In this document: positions 1 through 7,155 of the stretch, piece after piece
How positions within the stretch are numbered: position 1 is the stretch's first letter
How the letters are laid out: the number at the start of each line of letters is the position of its first letter
Assembly (NCBI GenBank): GCA_902575835.1
Contig: CACGSX010000001.1
Coordinates: 210,065-274,064 of the forward strand
Origin: an uncultured Pelagibacteraceae bacterium
GTDB lineage: Bacteria; Pseudomonadota; Alphaproteobacteria; Pelagibacterales; Pelagibacteraceae
Length of the DNA stretch: 64,000 bases
Reading direction: 5' to 3'
Position numbers and translations under genes: made by a program
Notes under the pieces: generated by a model
Told to the model about the DNA's origin: nothing
The model's database searches: none
The model's input: only the letters and a program-made list of their open reading frames with translations

Positions 1-201
1 TTCATCGTTAAATATTACCTCTCCATCATTAGATTTTAAATTTCCAGCTATTAAATTAAATAATGTTGTTTTTCCAGAACCGTTTGGGCCAATTATTCCA
101 GTGATTGAACCCGATTTAATATTTAATGAGCAATTTGAAACTGCTGCTAGTCCTCCAAATAATTTTGTAAGTTTATTTACCTGTAAGATATTGTCAGACA
201 T
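1..201 (-). CDS. LivG-like ABC transporter ATP-binding protein, N-terminal part (runs off the window)
   Basis: An ATG at 201 opens a reading frame that continues past base 1, giving 67 residues. The peptide begins MSDNILQVNKLTKLFGG and contains the Walker A loop GPNGSGKTT followed by LFNLIAGNLKSNDGEVIF. This is the start typical of LivG-type ATPases of branched-chain amino acid importers. The start lies one base after the stop of the ProC-like gene upstream, so the two are probably cotranscribed. A complete livG lies at 4245-4985, so this is a second transporter of the same class; its other subunits must lie beyond the window. Signature motif and Walker B are not visible here. Confidence 0.85.
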   Translation of the reverse strand, partial: MSDNILQVNKLTKLFGGLAAVSNCSLNIKSGSITGIIGPNGSGKTTLFNLIAGNLKSNDGEVIFNDE

Positions 202-202
202 T

Positions 203-976
203 TTACTTACTTTTTTTTAATCTATTCAAGACGCTATTTGCTGTTTTATTTAGAGATTTATAAAATCCAAGTTTTCTTAATTCTTTAACAGCTTGTTCAT
301 TTAAACCTTTTGGGGTTTGTGAATTTTTAACGAGTACTTTTAAATCTTTATTTGAATTCATTTTTGCATCCTCAGATAAAGCAATAAATAACGAAGTAAT
401 ATACTTTTGAGAGTCACTTCTATTAATTCCCTTTTTTACTAACCATTCACTCAGAGTTTGAAGTAATTCATAAAATGGTGCCATCATTGATGAAGTTGAC
501 CAAAAATTTAGTGATAAGTTTTCATTTTTTATTTCAACAGATGTGCCAAGCTTATTAAAAAAATTTCTAACTTGTTTATCTGGTGGAAAAATTGGTACTG
601 GTCCTTTTCTAAGAGAAATTGGAGGCAAAGGAATTGCTCTAATTATCTTAGTTTTGACTTTAATATATTTTTTTAATTCAGTCATTTTTATAGTTGATAT
701 AAAACTCACTATTGTTTGACCTTTTTTAAATTTTAGTTTTGGAAGAATAATTTTTCCAGTTGTTGGTGTTACTGCTAAAAAAACCCAATTTGATTGATTT
801 ATAATATCCTGATTATCAGCAGATATTTTTATCTTTTTACTTTTTCTTTTAAGTTCACTTGAAATTTTTGAATTTCTCTTTGAAACAATTATTTTATTAA
901 TTTTTAATTTTGATCCCAGTATTCCATTGATTACTGATTTTGAGATATGTCCTGTACCAATAAATCCGATTTTCAT
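203..976 (-). CDS. Pyrroline-5-carboxylate reductase-like protein (divergent ProC family)
   Basis: 257 residues. The N-terminus MKIGFIGTGHISKSVINGIL is the dinucleotide-binding Rossmann motif (GxGxxxxxxxxG) of the ProC family, whose members reduce pyrroline-5-carboxylate to proline with NAD(P)H. The central NADP/substrate segment reads RAIPLPP instead of the usual RxMPNTP, and the C-terminal SPGGTT-type signature of true ProC is replaced by NSQTPKGLNEQAV. It may therefore be a paralogue acting on another cyclic imine or imino acid. It sits between glaH (33-base gap) and a livG-like ATPase (1-base gap), which suggests a role in amino acid catabolism. Family assignment is firm; substrate is not. 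Confidence 0.75.
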   Translation of the reverse strand: MKIGFIGTGHISKSVINGILGSKLKINKIIVSKRNSKISSELKRKSKKIKISADNQDIINQSNWVFLAVTPTTGKIILPKLKFKKGQTIVSFISTIKMTELKKYIKVKTKIIRAIPLPPISLRKGPVPIFPPDKQVRNFFNKLGTSVEIKNENLSLNFWSTSSMMAPFYELLQTLSEWLVKKGINRSDSQKYITSLFIALSEDAKMNSNKDLKVLVKNSQTPKGLNEQAVKELRKLGFYKSLNKTANSVLNRLKKSK

Positions 977-1009
977 GATAAACTAAGTGATTATTATCAC
1001 TAAAATTAA

Positions 1010-1930
1010 TTAATTAGTAAAAAAAGAACCTCTAATTCTTAGTAATTCTCTTGATAATTTTTTATTTTCTACAAATGGTTTTCTACCATGAAGCCAGAAA
1101 TAGTTATTTGCAACTACTGAAAAGCCAACTGGTAATGGCATTATAATCTTTTTTTGACTTCCCTCTAAAGAGTCTGATAATTTTTGTAGAAATAGTCCTT
1201 GTTCCATATTTTTAGGCTCAGGAAATTGGTCTATGTAAGAAATTTGTGGCTTTCCATTTTCGTCTTCTGAAAAAACAGGATGTTCTACTTTATAGTCAAC
1301 ATTTTTACTTTTTGGAGAACCCCATATAAATTTTTGTTTTCCAACTTTATCATTAGTTAAGCTATCTAAATGTTCCCAATCATCAAGGTGCAGCATTGCA
1401 GTTTCTCCACCTTGTACATTTTCTTCCTCCATTTTTAACATTAATAACCAGTCAGTTTTTTCTTTAACATAAGTACCATCAGTATGAAGATCCATATTTG
1501 TATATGCTTTTCTAAGATATGAATCGCTATTGTCCTCATGTTTAACATGAAATCTTGCATAATATTTTCCAGCCATTGAATCAAAATTTGGATTACCTAG
1601 TAAGTGTGTTACAGCTGTTGATAGTTTAATAAGAAAATTGTTATCAATTTTTTTGGACTTATTTTTAGGTCCTATAATGAAACAACCTGTATCTCTATCC
1701 CTCAATATAGAGTTTATAAATTTTCCTAGCTTCCCCCCTGTTGAGTCATCTAAAGATTTTGCAAGTGTAAATCTAGTAAAAGGTTTATATTCAAGAGCTG
1801 TAATATCAAATTTTTTAAAAGGAAATATTAGTTTATCTATAATTTCATCTTCAATTTTAATATTGATTATTCTTTTGGAATAATCACTAAATGAAATATC
1901 AAACCCTTGAATAGTATCTAAGCTATCCAT
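1010..1930 (-). CDS. glaH: Glutarate 2-hydroxylase GlaH (CsiD), Fe(II)/2-oxoglutarate dioxygenase
   Basis: 306 residues that align by eye along most of their length with E. coli CsiD/GlaH, which hydroxylates glutarate to L-2-hydroxyglutarate using O2 and 2-oxoglutarate in lysine degradation. Family landmarks are visible: ALEYKPFTRF, NFDSMAGKYYARF, NSDSYLR, the metal-binding HTD (His149, Asp151), GGETAMLHLDDWEHLD, the distal His281 in FWLHGRKPF, and RELLRIRG (Arg298 and Arg300, binding the co-substrate and glutarate). All metal and co-substrate residues are kept, so it should be active. No L-2-hydroxyglutarate oxidase (LhgO) or GabT/GabD gene lies in the window. It follows a pentapeptide-repeat gene by 5 bases. 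Confidence 0.9.
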   Translation of the reverse strand: MDSLDTIQGFDISFSDYSKRIINIKIEDEIIDKLIFPFKKFDITALEYKPFTRFTLAKSLDDSTGGKLGKFINSILRDRDTGCFIIGPKNKSKKIDNNFLIKLSTAVTHLLGNPNFDSMAGKYYARFHVKHEDNSDSYLRKAYTNMDLHTDGTYVKEKTDWLLMLKMEEENVQGGETAMLHLDDWEHLDSLTNDKVGKQKFIWGSPKSKNVDYKVEHPVFSEDENGKPQISYIDQFPEPKNMEQGLFLQKLSDSLEGSQKKIIMPLPVGFSVVANNYFWLHGRKPFVENKKLSRELLRIRGSFFTN

Positions 1931-1935
1931 TATAA

Positions 1936-2442
1936 TTATTTGTTACAAACTCCAATTGAATTTGGTCCACATGTTTCACCATTAGTCCATGTTGCTCCAA
2001 TTAAATTTGCTCCATCAAAATTGGCATTGGTCATATTCGATGAAGTAAAGTTAGCTTCCATTAGATTTGCATTTTGAAAATTTGCTTCAATTAATGTTGA
2101 GCCCATAAAATCAACTCTTGTCATATTGGCTCCTGTAAAATTAGCTTTTTCAAAATTTCCACCAACGAGAATTGACTCATATAAGTTAGCTCTTACAAAT
2201 GTTGACTCTGGAAAAGTTCCAAATGACAAATTTGATGTCATCATAATACTTTTATCAAAATTTACTTGTATAAAACTTGCAAATGATAAATTTGAGTTAG
2301 GCAAATAACTGCCTTGTAAATCTTGTCCATCTGAAAATCTACAGTTAGTATAATCAACACCATCGGTTAAAGGATCGTCACATGCTGCTTGTGAAATACC
2401 TGGTATTAAAACCAAGAACAATAGTAAAATAATTTTTTTCAT
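1936..2442 (-). CDS. Secreted pentapeptide-repeat protein
   Basis: 168 residues. An N-terminal signal peptide (MKKIILLLFLVLIPGISQA, likely cut near residue 19-20) precedes a short Cys-containing segment and about 20 tandem A(N/D)LxX-type pentapeptides, such as ANFTGANMTRVDF and EANFTSSNMTNANF. Such repeats fold as a right-handed quadrilateral beta-helix. The C-terminus has two further cysteines (CGPNSIGVC), so a periplasmic disulphide is possible. The molecular role is unknown; periplasmic pentapeptide proteins have no common activity. It starts directly after azlD and ends 5 bases before glaH, inside the transporter operon. Confidence 0.8.
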   Translation of the reverse strand: MKKIILLLFLVLIPGISQAACDDPLTDGVDYTNCRFSDGQDLQGSYLPNSNLSFASFIQVNFDKSIMMTSNLSFGTFPESTFVRANLYESILVGGNFEKANFTGANMTRVDFMGSTLIEANFQNANLMEANFTSSNMTNANFDGANLIGATWTNGETCGPNSIGVCNK

Positions 2443-2769
2443 TTATATCGTAAAGCTACTTAATAAAAACATAATGATAGCAGAGAATAAAGTTGGGTAA
2501 ACTAAATTATTTCTAGTTAATTTAAAAATTATTATTGCTAAAAGCACAACAATAAATCTAGATAAATAATTACTTTCAGAAAGTGCACCAGCTGGAAATA
2601 TTATCATTCTAGAAATTAAAGCAGCCAATGTCGAATAGGCTAAATAATTAAACCACCTATATATTTTAGTATTTTCATCTATTATTTCAGATGTAAAAGC
2701 TCCTAAAAACCTTGAAATATAAGTAGCTAAAGACGTAATAACTATTATTAAAACAATATTAGCTGACAT
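2443..2769 (-). CDS. azlD: AzlD-type small subunit of a branched-chain amino acid exporter
   Basis: 108 residues with about four hydrophobic segments and the AzlD landmark ITSLATYISRFLGAF near the N-terminus. AzlD proteins pair with AzlC to export branched-chain amino acids or azaleucine across the inner membrane. The gene overlaps the end of azlC by 11 bases, the usual coupled arrangement, and ends one base before the pentapeptide gene. Length is normal for the family. Confidence 0.88.
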   Translation of the reverse strand: MSANIVLIIVITSLATYISRFLGAFTSEIIDENTKIYRWFNYLAYSTLAALISRMIIFPAGALSESNYLSRFIVVLLAIIIFKLTRNNLVYPTLFSAIIMFLLSSFTI

Positions 2770-3463
2770 TTTTCTCTCCTATTACAAAAGCAACAGTTCC
2801 AGCCACAAACCCGCCAATCAAAACACACCAATCAGGACTAATAAAATAAAATAAAGGTCCTAAGATAGCTCCTAAAATTATTGAAACATTTAATTGTATA
2901 GACTTCATCACTCCTATCATTGTGCAAGTAAAATAAATTGGATTAATTATAGCTAATCCAATCATCATTTCTCTATTTAAGAAATCAGAAGAGTAATAAC
3001 CTAAGATAGTTGAAAAAATTGCTATCAACCAAGTTGCAGTTCCAATTCCTATCCAAAAATCGACTCTATATTTTTTTTCAATATCTTTATAATTATTTTT
3101 AAGAATTAACCACGAAGATACTGCAACAAAATGACATGAAAGATAATACTTCCATCTTGGTTGACTTTGGTGCTTTAACAATGGCATTAAAGATACGGTC
3201 ATCGGATACAATCTTGCATTAACTAACCAAACTGCAAAAAATAAATTAAGTAACGAAACACCAATCAAAATCGATTCTGCCATCACAAGTGAGCCAGGTA
3301 ATGCATAAGTTAAAAAGGTAGAAAAAATACTTTCTTGAATTGTAAAACCTAAATTTTTTAATAAAGCACCAATTGCTAAAAAGCTTAAACCAAGAGCAAT
3401 TGCAGGGCTATCGAATTCTTTTGCACAAAGAATTCCTTTGAAAAAATATTTTGAATTAATCAT
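2759..3463 (-). CDS. azlC: AzlC family branched-chain amino acid export permease
   Basis: 234 residues with six or more hydrophobic segments. The conserved AzlC N-terminal block is visible (FLAIGALLKNLGFTIQESIF, then SLVMAESILIGVSLL), as is ARLYPMTVSLMPLL. AzlC forms the main membrane subunit of the AzlCD exporter. The start overlaps the stop of livF by 4 bases (ATGA), indicating translational coupling with the importer genes upstream. Having an importer and exporter of the same amino acid class in one operon is notable; see findings. The exported substrate cannot be read from sequence. Confidence 0.9.
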   Translation of the reverse strand: MINSKYFFKGILCAKEFDSPAIALGLSFLAIGALLKNLGFTIQESIFSTFLTYALPGSLVMAESILIGVSLLNLFFAVWLVNARLYPMTVSLMPLLKHQSQPRWKYYLSCHFVAVSSWLILKNNYKDIEKKYRVDFWIGIGTATWLIAIFSTILGYYSSDFLNREMMIGLAIINPIYFTCTMIGVMKSIQLNVSIILGAILGPLFYFISPDWCVLIGGFVAGTVAFVIGEKNVS

Positions 3464-4245
3464 CCGCCTAGGAATAGACGTCCAACATCATCATTTTTAA
3501 GTAAATCATCACCTCTTCCTGCTATAGCAGTTTGGCCGGATACTAATACATATCCAATATCAGAAAACTCTAAACCTTTTTTGGCGTTTTGCTCAACTAG
3601 AATAATTGTTTTTTTTTCATTTTTTTGTAAGTCTCCCAAAATTTCAAATACCATATCAATATATCTCGGCTCTAATCCAATAGAAGGTTCGTCAACTAAA
3701 AGAACTGAAGGCTTCATTACTAAAGCTCTAGATATTTCTAATAATCTTCTTTCACCACCTGATAATACTTTTGCCGGTTGATTTCTTCTATTCCTTAATC
3801 TTTCATATTTATCTAAAATCTTTTCTGCCTCTTGATATGACTCTTCGGTTTTATCTTTGATAAAACCTCCCATTAACAAATTTTCCTCAACAGTCATATC
3901 TGGAAAAACTGAATTATCTTGCAGAATATAAGCTATACCAACTGACTTTAATTTTTCAGCAGGAGTTAAATTTGTTATTTCTTTTCCATCGATTTCTATT
4001 TTACCAGAAAAAATATTTGTAAATCCATATATTGAGTGAAGTATTGTTGATTTACCTGCTCCATTAGGACCAATTAAACATAATGATTGTGCTTTGCTTA
4101 CAAATAAATCAAAATTATGTAAAATTTCCATTTTACCATATCCAGCATTCAAATTTTTAATTGTTAAATGAGTATCTTCAGAAGATAAGTTTTTTAGATC
4201 TTCTGCACCTGGTGCTTTACCTAAAACTTCATATTGATTAGACAT
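3460..4245 (-). CDS. livF: LivF, ATP-binding protein of branched-chain-type amino acid ABC importer
   Basis: 261 residues. Walker A GPNGAGKST, signature LSGGERRLLEISRAL, Walker B SVLLVDEPSIGL and switch histidine region replaced by VEQNAKKGL, which is the normal LivF form (EQN instead of EHD/H). An extra N-terminal stretch of about 25 residues (MSNQYEVLGKAPGAEDLKNL) precedes the ABC core, making it slightly longer than the usual 235-240 residues. It powers uptake together with LivG. The start overlaps the livG stop by one base and the end overlaps azlC by 4 bases. Confidence 0.93.
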   Translation of the reverse strand: MSNQYEVLGKAPGAEDLKNLSSEDTHLTIKNLNAGYGKMEILHNFDLFVSKAQSLCLIGPNGAGKSTILHSIYGFTNIFSGKIEIDGKEITNLTPAEKLKSVGIAYILQDNSVFPDMTVEENLLMGGFIKDKTEESYQEAEKILDKYERLRNRRNQPAKVLSGGERRLLEISRALVMKPSVLLVDEPSIGLEPRYIDMVFEILGDLQKNEKKTIILVEQNAKKGLEFSDIGYVLVSGQTAIAGRGDDLLKNDDVGRLFLGG

Positions 4246-4985
4246 TATTGAGCCCCCAAATACGCATCTACTACTCTTTTGTCATTTTTAATTTCTTCAG
4301 GAGTACCATTTGCGAGCATTTTTCCATGTGCAAGGCAAAATATGTCTTCAGCTAATTGCATAATTACTCTCATATTGTGCTCAATAACAAGTAATGTTAT
4401 GCCAAAATCTTGATTAACTTTGATTAGTCTATCAATAATTCCATTAATTAAAGTAGGATTTATACCTGCTGTTGGCTCATCTAATAATAGCATTTCTGGC
4501 TCATTCATTAGTGCCATTGCAAGTTCTAATAACTTTTGTTGTCCAAAAGATAGGTCGCCTGCCCTGAGTTTTCTCTTTTGATACAATCCAACAAAATTAA
4601 GTAAGTTTTCTGCTTTTTCTGTGAGCTCTTTTGGAATTTTTGAGAATATTTTAAACAAACTTTCATCACTACCTTTGTGACTGATAAGCATGTTATCCAC
4701 ACAATTTAATTTTCCATAAATTCTGGTTTGTTGAAATGTTCTTAATAATCCCAGTTTTGCAATTACTGGTACCGGTAATTCTGATACTTCTTTTCCATTA
4801 AACTTAATTGAACCATTGTCTATTGGATAAGTACCAACAATTGAATTAAATAAAGTAGTTTTACCAGATCCATTGGGTCCTATAAGACCAACTATCTTTC
4901 CTTTTTCAACCGACATTGAAATATCAACATTAGCTTTAACACCACCAAATGATTTACTTACATTGTTGACTTCTAAAATACTCAT
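4245..4985 (-). CDS. livG: LivG, ATP-binding protein of branched-chain-type amino acid ABC importer
   Basis: 246 residues, standard LivG length. Walker A GPNGSGKTT, signature LSFGQQKLLELAMAL, Walker B MLLLDEPTAGI and H-loop VIEHNMRVIM are all present, so ATP hydrolysis should be intact. The N-terminus LEVNNVSKSFGGVKA is typical for LivG. It pairs with LivF on the cytoplasmic face of LivH/LivM. Its start overlaps the livM stop by 4 bases. Confidence 0.94.
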   Translation of the reverse strand: MSILEVNNVSKSFGGVKANVDISMSVEKGKIVGLIGPNGSGKTTLFNSIVGTYPIDNGSIKFNGKEVSELPVPVIAKLGLLRTFQQTRIYGKLNCVDNMLISHKGSDESLFKIFSKIPKELTEKAENLLNFVGLYQKRKLRAGDLSFGQQKLLELAMALMNEPEMLLLDEPTAGINPTLINGIIDRLIKVNQDFGITLLVIEHNMRVIMQLAEDIFCLAHGKMLANGTPEEIKNDKRVVDAYLGAQ

Positions 4986-6034
4986 TTTAACTCTACCTGT
5001 GCTTTTCGATCGGCTTCATCGACAACTTCACCAAATCTTTCTGGATATTTTTCTCTTAGCCATCCCATTAATCCCTCTGGGAAGTAAATTACTATCACTA
5101 CTATTAAAACTCCTAAGGCAACATACTGCCAGCCTAGGAAGAATGTCCAAAAACCTTCTTTAAAAAAATGAAATAAAGTTGCACCAATAATTGGTCCCCA
5201 TAAAGTTCCTTTACCTCCTAGGATTGCCATTAAAACCATAAATACACCCATTTCTCTTCCATCAAATGCAACATCAGTTGAGTCAATATAACCAACTAAA
5301 CCTCCCATTATTCCACCAGCAAGACCACAAAAGAAAGCTGAGATCATCCATCCAGTTATTTTGTATTTCATAGTCTCAATTCCCATTGCTTCAGCTTTAT
5401 CTTCATTATCTCTGATTGCATTCAGAATTAATCTAAACCTTGTTGTGTAAATTGCTCGTACAGCGATGAAAGTTAGTACGAGTGCTCCAAAACTTAAAAA
5501 ATAAAAAAATTCACCTCTTGCCTCAAGACCTCCTATGTTTGGAAAAGGAGGAGTTGTAAAGCCCTGTCCAGCTCCAATAATTTCAATACCTCCAGAAATT
5601 TCTCCTGCTGCAACTCCTAAACCTAATGTACAAATTGCAAAGTAATGACCTCTTAATCCTAAAATTGCATAACCAATTAATCCTGCAACAATTGTAGGAA
5701 CAACGGCTGCAACTACCAGACCAGCTGCCATGCCTTGAAAGAATTGTGAAGGTGTGTGAACGAAAGTTTTTTCACCACCACTTTCTGTCCATTCTGCCAA
5801 TGGGAAAAACATACCAACTTGAACAGATGCACAAAGATACATTCCCAAACCATAAAAAAGAATGTTTCCAAATGTGTTGTAGCCCATTTCACCACCTTGG
5901 ATATTCCATGTAGTTGCTAGAACAATTAATACACATAGAATTGATAATTGAACTTTAAAAGCTGGAAAAATAAATGGTGCAACTAAACCGAATACTAAAA
6001 TTCCAATGTACAAAATCCAACTATTTTTGTTCAT
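4982..6034 (-). CDS. livM: LivM, permease of branched-chain-type amino acid ABC importer
   Basis: 350 residues, predominantly hydrophobic with about nine to ten membrane segments. The family block around residues 205-270 (RLILNAIRDNEDKAEAMGI followed by KITGWMISAFFCGLAGG) is the EAA-like loop that contacts the ATPase. A hydrophilic loop near residues 80-95 (EWTESGGEKTFVHTPSQ) is periplasmic or cytoplasmic and unusual. The C-terminal tail ends with charged residues (EKYPERFGEVVDEADRKAQ). The start lies inside the end of the 60-residue unknown gene (14-base overlap). Confidence 0.93.
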   Translation of the reverse strand: MNKNSWILYIGILVFGLVAPFIFPAFKVQLSILCVLIVLATTWNIQGGEMGYNTFGNILFYGLGMYLCASVQVGMFFPLAEWTESGGEKTFVHTPSQFFQGMAAGLVVAAVVPTIVAGLIGYAILGLRGHYFAICTLGLGVAAGEISGGIEIIGAGQGFTTPPFPNIGGLEARGEFFYFLSFGALVLTFIAVRAIYTTRFRLILNAIRDNEDKAEAMGIETMKYKITGWMISAFFCGLAGGIMGGLVGYIDSTDVAFDGREMGVFMVLMAILGGKGTLWGPIIGATLFHFFKEGFWTFFLGWQYVALGVLIVVIVIYFPEGLMGWLREKYPERFGEVVDEADRKAQVELK

Positions 6035-6203
6035 ACAAACTCTCTATTTTATCTCTAAAATCTTTATCAACTGTAAAATAATGTCCATTTTCTTCATGAA
6101 GACTAGATCCTGTTGAATGATATTGATCTAAATGTTTTTTAAATTTATCAATATCCACTTCTATCAATTTACCATTATCATCCTTAATTTTAGCTTTTCT
6201 CAC
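6021..6203 (-). CDS. Small unknown protein between livH and livM (60 residues)
   Basis: The 60-residue frame begins MRKAKIKDDNGKLIEVDIDK and ends ESLYEQK. It is hydrophilic, charged and without a signal peptide or membrane segment, so it is probably cytoplasmic. It is taken as real because it fills the gap between livH and livM exactly: its ATG overlaps the livH stop by 4 bases and its stop overlaps the livM start by 14 bases, as for the other coupled genes here. I do not recognise a family. A role in regulating or assembling the transporter is only a guess from position. Confidence 0.6.
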   Translation of the reverse strand: MRKAKIKDDNGKLIEVDIDKFKKHLDQYHSTGSSLHEENGHYFTVDKDFRDKIESLYEQK

Positions 6204-7093
6204 TTTAAATACTCTCTCTTTCTTGAAAGTTTAAATCTTCTGTAAACTAAAATTAAAACTAATAATAAAAATACTGAACCAATTCTAAATTCCGTACCAA
6301 GAATATAATCCGCAAATTCCTCAAATATTCCAAGTCCCATACCTGACATAGCTACTCCAGGTAAATTTCCTAATCCTGCAACAATCACAATCATAAATGA
6401 TCTTATAGTGTAAGGTAATCCCATGTATGGGTGTATGGTAAATGTTATTGAAATTAAAGCTCCAGCTACACCACATAACGCTGCATTTATTCCAAATGTT
6501 GCTGCATAAACTTTTTCTGTATCAACACCTAAAATCTTTGCTGCTCTTGCATTTTGAGCTGTTGCCCTAATTGCACGTCCAAGCTTAGATCTTTTCATAT
6601 AAACTACTAAACAAATTGCAAAGACAATACTTATAAAGGCAGAAAATATTTTAGAGTTTGGTAGAACAACATTATTATCAAATAACATTGTGGTTCCATA
6701 TCCTGAGTTAGCCAATACAACATCTGCTCCAAATGCAAAGTTCATTAACTGCATAAACAGAATACTAATTCCAAATGTTGCTAATATTGAGATGAACAGA
6801 TCTCTATCGACAACTTTATTTATAACTAATTTGTAAATTGCAATTCCAACAAAATACATAATAATGGGAGAGACAATTACTCCCCAAGCTGGATGAATTC
6901 CATATAAATACATAAAGTATGCAATGTATCCTCCTAAGATTACAAGGTCTCCCTGTGCAATATTAATTATATTCATAACACCCCACTGTAGTGCCATTCC
7001 ATAAGCAATTAATGCAAATAATATTCCAAGTAAAAGTCCATCAAGACATGCTTGAATGGTTATCATTGGATATTGGAAGACTAAAAAATCCAT
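6200..7093 (-). CDS. livH: LivH, permease of branched-chain-type amino acid ABC importer
   Basis: 297 residues with about eight membrane segments. LivH landmarks include LIAYGMALQWGVMNIINIAQGD near residue 25, then RSKLGRAIRATAQNARAAKILG around residue 170 (the loop coupling to the ATPase) and MIVIVAGLGNLPGV near residue 235. It forms the transmembrane channel with LivM. It is the first gene after the terminator that follows livJ and is coupled to the small gene downstream by a 4-base overlap. Confidence 0.94.
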   Translation of the reverse strand: MDFLVFQYPMITIQACLDGLLLGILFALIAYGMALQWGVMNIINIAQGDLVILGGYIAYFMYLYGIHPAWGVIVSPIIMYFVGIAIYKLVINKVVDRDLFISILATFGISILFMQLMNFAFGADVVLANSGYGTTMLFDNNVVLPNSKIFSAFISIVFAICLVVYMKRSKLGRAIRATAQNARAAKILGVDTEKVYAATFGINAALCGVAGALISITFTIHPYMGLPYTIRSFMIVIVAGLGNLPGVAMSGMGLGIFEEFADYILGTEFRIGSVFLLLVLILVYRRFKLSRKREYLK

Positions 7094-7113
7094 AATTTAA
7101 TTTTGATTTCTAT

Positions 7114-7142
7114 AAAAAAAAGCCCCCTATTTCTAGGGGGCT
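7114..7142 (-). terminator. Intrinsic terminator between livJ and livH
   Basis: A perfect 9-bp stem (AGCCCCCTA at 7121-7129 with TAGGGGGCT at 7134-7142) encloses a 4-base loop and, read on the minus strand, is followed by a run of seven T. It lies 13 bases after the livJ stop and about 20 bases before the livH start. It probably ends most livJ transcripts, giving more binding protein than permease; readthrough would supply livHMGF. The opposite strand also has a T-run after the stem, but no plus-strand gene ends there. Confidence 0.85.
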
Positions 7143-7155
7143 TAATTATTTTTTT

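Noticed and set aside
4873..5163. Plus-strand open frames opposite the liv, ilv and pil genes
   Set aside because: They are opposite-strand shadows with low-complexity, Leu/Ser/Phe-rich translations typical of antisense AT-rich coding DNA.
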